This document shows positions 44,772 to 54,020 of a DNA stretch of 64,000 bases, in pieces. Source of the stretch: Phaeospirillum sp. (lineage in GTDB: Bacteria > Pseudomonadota > Alphaproteobacteria > Rhodospirillales > Magnetospirillaceae); assembly GCA_030824585.1 (NCBI GenBank), contig JAVBXM010000008.1, forward strand, positions 1-64,000, given 5' to 3'. Position numbers and translations under genes: made by a program. Below the pieces are notes generated by a model. The model worked only from the letters and a program-made list of their open reading frames with translations, made no database searches and was not told the DNA's origin. Within the stretch, counting starts at the first letter, position 1. Every line of letters begins with the position of its first letter.

Positions 44772-47390
44772 ATGGGGATGTTCGAAGATACCGGAATTTG
44801 GACCCGTTCGATGGATAGGGGAACCGCGCGGGATGACGCTGCGAGGGAGAGACTCCGAGTCGCGTACCGCACCTTTTGGGATAACGCGGTTGTTTTATCG
44901 CGCGAAATTCAGCGCGATATTTCGAATCTCACGCTCCACGACGAAGCCCATTTCGAGGCCCTTTGGAGCAGAGCTGACCAGATTGCGGGACCTAGCCTGT
45001 CGCTCACTCCACTTGAGGCGTTTGTGCTGGGAGGAGCGATCCTGCTGCACGACAACGCCAACTCGCTCGCGGCGTTCGAGGGCGGGCTGGAAGCGCTGAA
45101 GGTTACGCCAGAATGGCGAGATGCGGCGGCCGAATGGCTCGAGCGGGCAGTTGACGAGGCCAAACCTCCGGCGGTTCCGCCGGAGGCAGTCCCACAGGTG
45201 TTGTTTGATGTACTACGTGGCTTGCATGCTGAGAGGGCGCGCACGCTTGCCAGTATGACCGTCAACGCAGGTGGAAAGACATTTCACCTCCTGCCCGATG
45301 ACCAATTGAGAATCCATCTGGGCGATCTCATCGGTGAAATCGCGGCCAGTCACCATTGGGATATTTCGACCCTCCCGGACCGCCTCCCACCGCTTGTAGG
45401 AACCTTAGCTGGAATGCCGGCAATGTGGACGATCCGTCCCGTGCTTCTCGCATGCCTGCTTCGCTGTGCGGACGCCGTTCAACTCGACCAACAGCGCGCT
45501 CCCGACTTTTTGTATGCGATGCTGCGGCTGAGGGGCGTGTCCGAACTGCACTGGCGTGCGCAGAACAGGCTGGCGACGCCGGTTGTGGCGCCAGACGACC
45601 CCTCGGCCCTGATCTTCAGCTCAACGATGCCCTTTAGAGCGGATGATGCGGAAGCATGGTGGGTTGCCCATGACGCCATTCAGGTTGCAAACCGCGAGCT
45701 TCAGGCCTCGAACTCTCTTTTGCGAGACCTCCGACTGCCCCCTTTCGCGGTGAACAGGGTGGAAGGTGCGCGCTCCCCCGCGGCTCTCGCGCAGCACATG
45801 CGCGTTGTCGGCTGGAGGCCGGTCCAAGCTGAGGTGAAGATCACGCAAGTCGACAAAGTTGTGGAGATGTTTGGCGGCGCCGAGCTGTACGGGCAGGATC
45901 TTTCGGCTGCCCTACGTGAACTCATTCAAAACGCCGCTGATGCCATCCGCTTCAGACGTGAACTAGAGCCACCGACTGCCGATTACAATGGGAGCATTAT
46001 CCTTCGAATGGGACCTTGCTCTGGCCAAGGTGGGGATGTCTGGCTGGAGGTAGAGGACGACGGCTTGGGCATGTCCGAGGCGGTGCTCACGGGACCACTA
46101 ATCGACTTCGGCTCAAGTTACGTCTCATCAGCCCTTGTGAAATCCGAGCGCCCAGGGCTGCTGTCCAAGGGACGGAAAAGGATCGGAAAATTCGGCATTG
46201 GCTTCTTCTCGAGCTTCATGCTCGGGGACGAGGTGATCGTTACGTCCCGACCATTCGATGCCGGATTTGACCAAATACGCACTCTTCATTTCCGCCAAGG
46301 TATAGGCCATCGTCCTCTGCTGCTTGACGATCGTCCGTCTGATCTTGGGTGCAACACCTCGACGCGCGTACGACTTCGGTTGACGCCGGAACGATGCGAA
46401 GAGTTACTGAGGATGCCGGGAGGTTTTGGGGAGAAATTACCGCTTACCCTAACTGACCTAGTGGGAATGCTCTGCCCGATGCTGGATGCCGACATCTATG
46501 TCGAAGTCGGGGGCATGCGGCGTATGGTCCACTCCCGCCGCTGGATGGACGAGGATCGCCTCTCATGGCTTCGGCGGATCACTGGGGCCGATGCCCGCAA
46601 CGAAACGCATCTCGACGAAAATCTCATTGCGGCCGCTCCTCTCCTTACTTTTCTCGATCCGAACGATCCGAACGCTGGCCTTGCCTGCATTACGGGATCA
46701 CCCGGTGCGGGTGTTATAGCGGTGGGGACTTTGAGGGCGAGTATGGTCTTCAATCGCTTCTCGGATGACTTCGTTGGAGCGATAGACCACCTGCCGGACA
46801 ACCCGCGGCGTAGTCACGGAAAGCCAAGATTGGATGCGCATCTGGCAGAATGGGCCTCGGATCAGGCCCTCCGTAACCACGATATAGGTACTCCCGTCCC
46901 CCGCCGCATTTACGCTGCCGAGCGCGTTGCTCAATTCGGCGGCGACGCAACACCGATCGCGATGGTCCGGCTGAACCGTGAGTGGGTCGATCTCCAAACA
47001 GTACTCGACCAGCTAGCTGCGTCAGGACCGATCTATGCGCCATTGAAGCTTTCCGGCCATGAAAAACGATTGATGATGACCGTCGTGCGCGAGCGACACA
47101 CTGGATTCCTCGACAACTATCTTCCCGGTGAATTGGAATATTTGATCCCAACGATTGAGACGAGCTCCGATGATAAAGCGCTTTATGCAGTACCAACCGA
47201 GGAAGATTCGGCCGAGAACGGCATCTGCATGCTTCTTACGAGGCTTGCGCTTTCTCGTGGACTAACTGTCAAAGGTGAGATTCAGCAACGTGTTGACTTC
47301 GCGCGCTATGTTGGACCGGCTTCCCCCCGGGAGGGTTTGGAACCCGGGAAGCTTATCGGTTGCAGCGGCCTCCGCTTATGGGTTGAATGA
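44772..47390 (+). CDS. HD-domain protein fused to an Hsp90-like ATPase
   Basis: 872 residues from ATG 44772 (an in-frame TTG at 44610 would add 54). Residues 40-330 look like an HD phosphohydrolase-type domain: H56-D57 in LTLHDEAHFEALWSRAD, H93-D94 in GGAILLHDN and a later RCADAVQLD. Then the Bergerat ATPase: N box ELIQNAADAIRFRR (Asn387), D box VEDDGLGM (Asp430, Gly431-x-Gly433), the lid GKFGIGFFSSFMLGDEV and the Thr region STRVRLRLTP. The rest (from about 570) resembles the Hsp90 middle part. HD plus Hsp90-like ATPase fusions are known among conflict systems. The end is not the C-terminal dimer domain of HtpG. Confidence 0.8.
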   Translation: MGMFEDTGIWTRSMDRGTARDDAARERLRVAYRTFWDNAVVLSREIQRDISNLTLHDEAHFEALWSRADQIAGPSLSLTPLEAFVLGGAILLHDNANSLAAFEGGLEALKVTPEWRDAAAEWLERAVDEAKPPAVPPEAVPQVLFDVLRGLHAERARTLASMTVNAGGKTFHLLPDDQLRIHLGDLIGEIAASHHWDISTLPDRLPPLVGTLAGMPAMWTIRPVLLACLLRCADAVQLDQQRAPDFLYAMLRLRGVSELHWRAQNRLATPVVAPDDPSALIFSSTMPFRADDAEAWWVAHDAIQVANRELQASNSLLRDLRLPPFAVNRVEGARSPAALAQHMRVVGWRPVQAEVKITQVDKVVEMFGGAELYGQDLSAALRELIQNAADAIRFRRELEPPTADYNGSIILRMGPCSGQGGDVWLEVEDDGLGMSEAVLTGPLIDFGSSYVSSALVKSERPGLLSKGRKRIGKFGIGFFSSFMLGDEVIVTSRPFDAGFDQIRTLHFRQGIGHRPLLLDDRPSDLGCNTSTRVRLRLTPERCEELLRMPGGFGEKLPLTLTDLVGMLCPMLDADIYVEVGGMRRMVHSRRWMDEDRLSWLRRITGADARNETHLDENLIAAAPLLTFLDPNDPNAGLACITGSPGAGVIAVGTLRASMVFNRFSDDFVGAIDHLPDNPRRSHGKPRLDAHLAEWASDQALRNHDIGTPVPRRIYAAERVAQFGGDATPIAMVRLNREWVDLQTVLDQLAASGPIYAPLKLSGHEKRLMMTVVRERHTGFLDNYLPGELEYLIPTIETSSDDKALYAVPTEEDSAENGICMLLTRLALSRGLTVKGEIQQRVDFARYVGPASPREGLEPGKLIGCSGLRLWVE

Positions 47391-47808
47391 CTTCAAAGCG
47401 CCCCTTGATGCGCCCCCAAGAAGATGACCGCTTTCCATGACCCAGTTCACCTAAACAGACCTGCCCATTTCGGCCCATTGATGACGGCTCCGCGCCCATC
47501 TCGGTCATTCAACTCGTCCGGACTATTCTTCCAAAGCGGACCTCTGACTGAATCGCAGATACGGCTGCTGGCTGACTGGCCCACCATCATCTCGCCACAA
47601 TCGATCTTTCAAATAACGTTGTTCAGAAAGATTGATTTGTGGAGGCAGGCATGCATTCGGGCAGCCAGGACCATCCGGAAAGCCGCTGGAACACTAAGGA
47701 AAGGGTATGGGCTGAAGCAGCCCCTGCCCACACTCCGCCAACTCGGCCACCAGATTTGATCCACCCCTGTCGGACTTTCGTCACGTCCCGGCGGTAGCGG
47801 AGGGTGCC
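47391..47808. other. Intergenic region at the border of the stress cargo
   Basis: 418 bases without a convincing gene. The sequence changes here from the mixed-GC defence cluster to GC-rich, host-like genes. GGGCTG-AAG-CAGCCC (47710-47724) is a small hairpin. The promoter of the trehalose operon probably lies downstream of 47620, in the AT-rich part GAAAGATTGATTTG. Confidence 0.4.
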
Positions 47809-48405
47809 ATGTGGCTGGAATTTATGACGAAATGGCTGGGAGGTCGGGCCGCAAGGCGCATGGGCACGGGCGTCCTCATCGTTTCGATGGCGATGGCGAC
47901 CGGTGCAGCATCTGCGAAGGTCATCGTCTGCCCTCCATCGATAGCCCCTCAACCGAATATTCAAGCTCGCGTCATGGCCTTGGAGGACATTCAGGCGCTG
48001 CCGAACAAGCCCGACCCGAAGGTTGAGGGGCTGGTCGTCGTGACCGAGGGATACCTCATCCGCGCGATTTCCATCCGCCCGACGGTATCGCGATGCGGAG
48101 CCCGGGTTGAGCGCAGCTACCGTCTCCGCTTGCTGCCCAAGAAGCCGTCCTCTCTGAAGGGGCGTTTCAGTTTTCGTCACGCTGTCGTGGCGACCGTGCC
48201 AGCCAGATTGGTGGAGGGCCGCGTGGACGCCAACGGGGCGCCCATCGCCCTGGTGGGCAAGCGGGTTCGCCTTTCCGGCATGCTGACCTTCGCCGCGACG
48301 AGCAAGGAGAAGCTGAACAAAACCCAAGGCACCCTGTGGGAGTTGGTTGCCGTCTCCCATATCACTTCCTGCCCCACGGGCGCTTGCCCCGCTACAGGTC
48401 CATAG
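47809..48405 (+). CDS. Exported protein of unknown function
   Basis: 198 residues from ATG 47809 with GGAGGG upstream. After a short basic start a signal peptide follows (GTGVLIVSMAMATGAASA). The mature part has three or four cysteines (VIVCPPS, SRCGARV, HITSCPTGACPA) and beta-strands such as VEGLVVVTEGYLIRAISI and GKRVRLSGMLTFAATSK, so it may be an OB-fold-like periplasmic protein. It ends 12 bases before otsA and may be the first gene of that operon. No family recognised. Confidence 0.7.
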   Translation: MWLEFMTKWLGGRAARRMGTGVLIVSMAMATGAASAKVIVCPPSIAPQPNIQARVMALEDIQALPNKPDPKVEGLVVVTEGYLIRAISIRPTVSRCGARVERSYRLRLLPKKPSSLKGRFSFRHAVVATVPARLVEGRVDANGAPIALVGKRVRLSGMLTFAATSKEKLNKTQGTLWELVAVSHITSCPTGACPATGP

Positions 48406-48417
48406 AGGAGAACATCC

Positions 48418-50658
48418 ATGCGAATGGCAATCCGGTTCGTCCTCCCCCTTCTCCTCGTGCTCGGCGGCATCGCCTGGGGCGGAGCGCCGCTGGTCGGCTC
48501 GCTGGTGGAGCGTTGGTTCCGCGCCGACGTGGAGATGCGCTCGCAGCTGGTGTTCAACTCGGTCCAGGAATCGGTGACCGGGCTGGTCCTGGCCAAGGCC
48601 GACCGCAAGATCGACGCCCTGTTCAAGCACATCACCCAGGACGAGCGCCTGCTCGCCCTGGGCCTGTGCACGCCCGATGGGCAGTTGGCCCAGAGGTCCA
48701 CGGCATGGCCGAAAGCCCTGGCCTGTCCCCCGGCACCCGTCCTGAACCATGCCTTCGCCGTCCAGCACATCGACGGCGGGCCGGTCCTGGTCGCAACCTT
48801 CGCCCTGGCCGCTGACAACACCTATCTCGGCCGCCTGGTCATTCTCCACGATTTGCGCTTCATCGAACGGCGCAGCGACAGCGCCGAGCTTTATCTCGCG
48901 GGCTTTCTCGCCCTGCTGGGATTGGGGGCGGCGGGCGTGACCGTGGTGGTCGCCCGGCTGACGCTTCGCGGCTGGATCAAGGCGGTGCGCAAGGGATTGG
49001 CGGGGAACAGCGACGGCAAGGACGATTCCGCCCTTTCGTCAGATGTGGAGCCGCTGGTGCGCGAGATGCGCAAGATCCTGCGCGATCTCGACACGCCGCG
49101 CGTCCTGACCGAAGCCATCCGGGTGGATTGGAGCCCTGACAGCCTGCGCAGCGTGTTGCGCGACGAGTTGCCCGGGGCCGAGGTGATGGTCATCTCCAAC
49201 CGCGAGCCCTACATCCACAATCTCGAGGACGGCAAGGTGGTGCTGCAACGCCCGGCCAGCGGTCTGGTGACGGCGCTGGAACCCATCATGCGGGCCTGCG
49301 GCGGCACCTGGATCGCCCATGGCAGCGGCTCGGCCGACCCGTCCATGGTCGACGAGAACGATCATCTTCAGGTGCCGCCGGACGCGCCCGCCTATACCCT
49401 TCGCCGCCTGTGGCTGTCGGACGAGGAACAGGACGGCTATTACTACGGCTTCGCCAATGAGGGCATGTGGCCGCTCTGTCATATCGCCTTCGTGCGGCCC
49501 AGCTTCCGCGCGGCGGACTGGGAGCAATACGTGGCGGTCAACCGCAAGTTCGCCGATGCCGTGGTGGCCGAGGCCAAAACGCCCAATCCGGTGGTCCTGG
49601 TCCAGGATTACCACTTCGCCCTGCTGCCCAGGATGGTGCGGGAACGCCTGCCCGAGGCGACCATCATCACCTTCTGGCACATTCCCTGGCCCAATCCCGA
49701 GGTCTTCGGCATCTGTCCATGGAAGGAGGAGATTCTGTCGGGACTGTTGGGCTCGTCCATCCTGGGCTTCCACACCCAGTTCCACTGCATCAATTTCCTG
49801 GATTCGGTGGACCGCTTCCTGGAAAGCCATATCGACCGTGAACACAGCACGGTGCGGGCCGGAAACAGCACTACCCTGGTGCGCCCCTATCCCATATCCA
49901 TCGAATGGCCGCCCAGCGCCCTGGCCAGCCAGCCGCCCGCCGAAAAGTGCCGCGAGAGCGTGCGGCACAAATACGGCATCGCTCCCGAGACCAAATTGGC
50001 GGTGGGCGTCGAACGGTTCGATTACACCAAAGGCATTGCCGACCGCTTCCATGCGGTGGGCAGCCTGCTGGCCGCCCATCCCGAATGGATCGGCCGCTTC
50101 ACTCTGCTGCAGATCGCCGCGCCGACGCGCTCGCGCCTTGCCGCCTATCGCGACACCCAGGTCGAGGCGGAAAGGGCTGTCGCCGATGTCAATGCATGCT
50201 TCGGCCGCAACGGCTGGGTGCCGATCATCCTGGTGCCCAAACATCATGAGCCCGAGGACGTGTTCACCCTGTTCCGCGCCGCCGATGTCTGTCTGGTGTC
50301 CAGCCTGCACGACGGCATGAATCTGGTGGCCAAGGAATTCGTCGCCGCCCGGGACGACGAGGACGGCGTGCTGGTGCTGTCCACCTTTGCCGGGGCGTCG
50401 CGCGAATTGCTGGAGGCGCTGATCGTCAATCCCTATGACGTCCAGGCCATGGGCGAGGCGCTGCATACGGGCCTGTCCATGCCCGCCGTGCAGCGCCGCG
50501 AACGCATGCGGCTGATGCGCGAGATGGTGGGAGAGAACAACATCTACTTCTGGGCGGGCCGGATGCTGCTGGATGCCGCCCGCATGCGCAAGCGCCGTCA
50601 TATCGAATATCGCATCGAAGCGGTGACCCAGGGCGCCATCATGGTGGGGAACACATGA
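48418..50658 (+). CDS. otsA: Trehalose-6-phosphate synthase with membrane sensor domain
   Basis: 746 residues. Uncommon: residues 1-180 form a membrane sensor unit, with helices at about 5-23 and 156-180 around an outside loop of 130 residues that contains [18 protein letters not shown] and [13 protein letters not shown]20 synthase follows (255-730): [52 protein letters not shown] (Arg and Lys for phosphate) and [18 protein letters not shown]. It makes trehalose-6-phosphate from UDP-glucose and glucose-6-phosphate. The gene overlaps otsB by 4 bases. The fusion suggests direct control of synthesis by an outside signal, for example osmolarity, which is inference. SD GAGGAG. Confidence 0.92.
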   Translation: MRMAIRFVLPLLLVLGGIAWGGAPLVGSLVERWFRADVEMRSQLVFNSVQESVTGLVLAKADRKIDALFKHITQDERLLALGLCTPDGQLAQRSTAWPKALACPPAPVLNHAFAVQHIDGGPVLVATFALAADNTYLGRLVILHDLRFIERRSDSAELYLAGFLALLGLGAAGVTVVVARLTLRGWIKAVRKGLAGNSDGKDDSALSSDVEPLVREMRKILRDLDTPRVLTEAIRVDWSPDSLRSVLRDELPGAEVMVISNREPYIHNLEDGKVVLQRPASGLVTALEPIMRACGGTWIAHGSGSADPSMVDENDHLQVPPDAPAYTLRRLWLSDEEQDGYYYGFANEGMWPLCHIAFVRPSFRAADWEQYVAVNRKFADAVVAEAKTPNPVVLVQDYHFALLPRMVRERLPEATIITFWHIPWPNPEVFGICPWKEEILSGLLGSSILGFHTQFHCINFLDSVDRFLESHIDREHSTVRAGNSTTLVRPYPISIEWPPSALASQPPAEKCRESVRHKYGIAPETKLAVGVERFDYTKGIADRFHAVGSLLAAHPEWIGRFTLLQIAAPTRSRLAAYRDTQVEAERAVADVNACFGRNGWVPIILVPKHHEPEDVFTLFRAADVCLVSSLHDGMNLVAKEFVAARDDEDGVLVLSTFAGASRELLEALIVNPYDVQAMGEALHTGLSMPAVQRRERMRLMREMVGENNIYFWAGRMLLDAARMRKRRHIEYRIEAVTQGAIMVGNT

Positions 50659-51416
50659 TGGGTGGCCTTCCTCTCTCGGCGGACCAGGCCGGGTGGGCCT
50701 TGTTCCTGGATATCGACGGGACCTTGCTTGACCTGGCGCCCACTCCCGACGGGGTGGTCATTCCCGAAGGGTTGCCGCAAGTGCTTGACTCCCTGGCCCG
50801 CGCCTTGGGGGGCGCCTTTGCCCTGGTCAGCGGCCGGTCTCTCGACAGTATCGACAGTCTCTTTCCCGGCCCATGGGATGCGGTGGGCTGTCACGGCGCG
50901 GAATGGCGCCTGGGCGGCCAGAGGTTCACTCCGCCGCCGCCCTGGCCCGACGGCCTTGTCGCAGGGATCGAGGCCGCCCGGCGCAGGCTTCCCGGCGTCA
51001 TGATGGAGCGCAAAAGCCAGTCCCTGGCGCTCCATTTCCGCGCCGCTCCCGAGCAGAAAGCCGCCGTCCGTACCCTGGCCGCAGCCGCCGTCGCAACGGA
51101 TGCGCATGGCCTCGACCTGCTGGAGGGAAAATCGGTGATGGAGATCATTCCCGCCGGAAACAGCAAGGGCCTGGCCATCGAGCGCTTCATGCGACTACCC
51201 CCCTATGCCGGTCGGCGGCCGGTCTTCGCCGGCGATGATGTGACCGATGAAAGCGGTTTTATCACCGTCAACGCCATGGGCGGACTGTCCATTCATGTGG
51301 GTGACAGCCCAACGACCCAGGCGCTGTTCCGCTTTCCCGATCCCCGGGCCATGCGCCATTGGCTGAACGGACTCGATACCGCAATAGGAGGACACCAAGA
51401 CCATGAGCACCCTTGA
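50655..51416 (+). CDS. otsB: Trehalose-6-phosphate phosphatase
   Basis: 253 residues, HAD fold: nucleophile motif LFLDIDGTLLDLAPTPD, motif II FALVSGRSLDSIDSLF and motif IV RPVFAGDDVTDESGF, with the cap motif GCHGAEWR. Removes the phosphate from trehalose-6-phosphate. It overlaps otsA (ATGA-type, 4 bases) and the GH15 gene (14 bases). The length fits bacterial OtsB. Confidence 0.93.
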   Translation: MMGGLPLSADQAGWALFLDIDGTLLDLAPTPDGVVIPEGLPQVLDSLARALGGAFALVSGRSLDSIDSLFPGPWDAVGCHGAEWRLGGQRFTPPPPWPDGLVAGIEAARRRLPGVMMERKSQSLALHFRAAPEQKAAVRTLAAAAVATDAHGLDLLEGKSVMEIIPAGNSKGLAIERFMRLPPYAGRRPVFAGDDVTDESGFITVNAMGGLSIHVGDSPTTQALFRFPDPRAMRHWLNGLDTAIGGHQDHEHP

Positions 51417-53181
51417 TCTCGGCGTCATCGGCAATTGCAACATTGCAGCCCTGGTGGACGCGCAAGCCACCATCGTCTGGGGGTGTTTCCCCCGCATGGA
51501 CGGTGACGCGGTGTTTCATGCCCTACTTAACGAAGGAAAGGGCGATGGAATGTTCTCCATCGAACTGGTCGACCAGCTTCATTCGGAACAGGCTTACCTT
51601 CCAAATTCGGCCATCCTGCGCACGACGCTTTATGACCATCATGGCGGTATTGCCGAGGTGGTGGATTTCGCGCCTCGCTTCGCCTTGTACGAGCGCATCT
51701 TCCGCCCGCCCATGATCGTCCGGCGGATCAGGGCGATCCAGGGGCGGCCGCGGGTGCTGGTGCGGCTGCGGCCCGGTTTCGAGAATGGCGGGCTGAAGCC
51801 CCAGCTCACCCGGGGCAGCAATCATCTGCGCTATGTGTCGCCCGCCCAGACGCTGCGCCTGACCACCAATGCGCCGGTCTCCTACATCACTGAGGAACGG
51901 CCCTTCGTCCTTGACCGGCCCATCGACATGCTGCTGGGCAGTGACGAAAGCCTTCAGGCCGGGGTGGAGACCACGGCCCGCGACCTGTTCGAGCGGACGC
52001 TGGACCATTGGCGCAGTTGGGTCCGCTCGCTGTCCATTCCCTTCGAGTGGCAGGACGCGGTGATCCGTGCGGCCATCACCCTGAAGCTGTGCAATTTCGA
52101 GGAAACCGGCGCCATCGTCGCGGCGCTCACCACCTCCATCCCGGAAGCGCCCGAGACCCAGCGTAACTGGGATTACCGCTTCTGCTGGCTGCGCGACGCC
52201 TATTTCGTCATCCATGCCCTGAACCGTCTCGGCGTCACCCGGACCATGGAGGACTACCTGCGCTTCATCAACGACATCGTCGAGGAAGCCCAGGACGGGG
52301 AGTTGCGGCCGGTCTACGGCATCACCCGCGACACCTCCATCGACGAGATCACCATTCCCCATCTGGCCGGGTATCGGGACTTCGGGCCGGTGCGGGTGGG
52401 CAATCAGGCCCATATCCAGATCCAGAACGACGTCTATGGCAGCGTGGTGCTGGCCTCGACCCATGCCTTCTTCGACCAGCGCCTTGCCCATCCGGGCAAT
52501 GCCGCCCTGTTCGAGCAGTTGGAGCGCCTGGGCAATCGCGCCGTCGCGGTGTTCGACAAGCCCGACGCGGGGCCGTGGGAGTTGCGCACCATCGCCTCGG
52601 TCCACACCTTCTCGTCCGTGATGTGCTGGGCCGCCTGCGATCGCCTGGCCAAGATCGCGCGCCATATCGGCCAGACCGACCGCGCCATCTACTGGCGCCG
52701 CGAGGCCGACCGCCTGCACGCCATCATCTGCCAGCGGGCCTGGAATGCTGAAAAGGGCTGCTTCGCCTCCACCTTCGACGGCGACGAGTTAGACGCTACC
52801 CTTCTTCTGCTCCACGAAGTGGATTTCCTGGCCGCCGACGACCCGCGCTTCGCCGCCACGGTGGATGCCGTCGCCGGCACCTTGCGCACCGGCGACTTCC
52901 TTTATCGCTATGTGGCCGAGGACGATTTCGGCCGCCCTTCGACCGCCTTCCTCATCTGCGTCTTCTGGTATATCGACGCTCTGGCCGCCCTGGGGCGGCA
53001 CGACGAGGCCCGCGCCCTGTTCGAGACGGTGCTGGCGCGTCGTAATCCGCTGGGGCTGCTATCCGAGGATATCGACCCACGCAGCGGTGAATTGTGGGGT
53101 AATTTCCCCCAGACCTATTCCATGGTCGGGCTGATCAACTGCGCCATGCGGCTGTCCAGGAATTGGGAGGACGCTTTCTGA
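51403..53181 (+). CDS. GH15-family glycoside hydrolase, possible trehalase
   Basis: 592 residues. N-terminal beta domain (VIGNCNIAALVDAQATIVWG) as in GH15; the alpha/alpha barrel shows RNWDYRFCWLRDAYFVIHAL near the first catalytic region, and the C-terminal LLSEDIDPRSGELWGNFPQ contains a likely second catalytic Glu. GH15 enzymes act on alpha-glucans or, in some bacteria, on trehalose. The neighbouring otsAB make trehalase a good guess; glucoamylase is the alternative. Overlaps otsB by 14 bases and the next gene by 1 base. Such a gene would balance trehalose synthesis against use. Confidence 0.88.
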   Translation: MSTLDLGVIGNCNIAALVDAQATIVWGCFPRMDGDAVFHALLNEGKGDGMFSIELVDQLHSEQAYLPNSAILRTTLYDHHGGIAEVVDFAPRFALYERIFRPPMIVRRIRAIQGRPRVLVRLRPGFENGGLKPQLTRGSNHLRYVSPAQTLRLTTNAPVSYITEERPFVLDRPIDMLLGSDESLQAGVETTARDLFERTLDHWRSWVRSLSIPFEWQDAVIRAAITLKLCNFEETGAIVAALTTSIPEAPETQRNWDYRFCWLRDAYFVIHALNRLGVTRTMEDYLRFINDIVEEAQDGELRPVYGITRDTSIDEITIPHLAGYRDFGPVRVGNQAHIQIQNDVYGSVVLASTHAFFDQRLAHPGNAALFEQLERLGNRAVAVFDKPDAGPWELRTIASVHTFSSVMCWAACDRLAKIARHIGQTDRAIYWRREADRLHAIICQRAWNAEKGCFASTFDGDELDATLLLLHEVDFLAADDPRFAATVDAVAGTLRTGDFLYRYVAEDDFGRPSTAFLICVFWYIDALAALGRHDEARALFETVLARRNPLGLLSEDIDPRSGELWGNFPQTYSMVGLINCAMRLSRNWEDAF

Positions 53182-54020
53182 TGCCGCCGGCCGGGCTGGA
53201 ATACCTCTATGCCAGCCTGATCGTGGCCGTCGCCCTGGCCGCCTTTGTGGTATCGGTGCGGCTGATGGTATGCACGGCGCGGTGCCGGGCCCGCAATGGC
53301 CGCCTGCTGATGATGCTGGGCGGTATCGCGACTCTGCTGGCCCTTGGCCTCGCCAATCTGTTCGACGCCTTCGACAATGTGGTTTGGCACCGGGAGGTGC
53401 CGATCATCCCTTCGGCCTGGCTGTCGGGCATTGCCGGCGCGGTCATCGTCCTGTGGTTCGAGGTCTTCGGCCGTTATGCCGTGGAGCGTGCCGAATTCGA
53501 ACGCCAGCTGGAAATTCTGGCGACCACCGATCCCTTGACCGGTATTCTCAACCGCCGCGCCTGCCTGGAGCGCGGCAAGGCTCTGACGGAATCCGCCAAG
53601 CGCTATGGCCACCCCATGACCGTGATGATGTTGGATATCGACCACTTCAAGCGGATCAATGACCGCCACGGCCACGACACGGGAGACGAAGTTCTGCGTC
53701 TATTCGTCGCTGTGGTCGCCAAGTGCCTGCGGCAGGTGGACGTCTTTGGCCGCATGGGGGGCGAAGAATTCGCGGTGCTGATGCCGGAAACGGCGCAAAA
53801 AGGTGCCCAGATCGCCGCGGAACGCATCCGCCAGGCGGTGGAGAAGGGAAAACTGAACCAGGGCGGGCAAGAATTGTCCGTGACTGTCAGCGTGGGCGCC
53901 GTGGTCGGCACCCACAGTGTGGACGACGCACTGAAACTGGCCGACGAGGCCCTTTACCGTGCCAAGCGTGAAGGCCGCAACCGGGTGGTCATGACCGAGG
54001 CCCAAGGAGAAAATATTTGA
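53181..54020 (+). CDS. Membrane diguanylate cyclase
   Basis: 279 residues from ATG 53181, overlapping the GH15 stop by one base. Three membrane helices at about 6-28, 42-60 and 75-95 (ASLIVAVALAAFVVSVRL, LLMMLGGIATLLALGLA, WLSGIAGAVIVLWFEVF), then a short coil and a GGDEF domain with GGEEF at 193-197. The inhibitory site RQVD (184-187) stands five residues before it. DxxG-type DHFKRINDRHGHDTGDE is intact, so it should be active and make cyclic di-GMP. Stop overlaps nhaD by 4 bases. A cyclase in a trehalose/antiporter operon is unusual. Confidence 0.92.
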   Translation: MPPAGLEYLYASLIVAVALAAFVVSVRLMVCTARCRARNGRLLMMLGGIATLLALGLANLFDAFDNVVWHREVPIIPSAWLSGIAGAVIVLWFEVFGRYAVERAEFERQLEILATTDPLTGILNRRACLERGKALTESAKRYGHPMTVMMLDIDHFKRINDRHGHDTGDEVLRLFVAVVAKCLRQVDVFGRMGGEEFAVLMPETAQKGAQIAAERIRQAVEKGKLNQGGQELSVTVSVGAVVGTHSVDDALKLADEALYRAKREGRNRVVMTEAQGENI

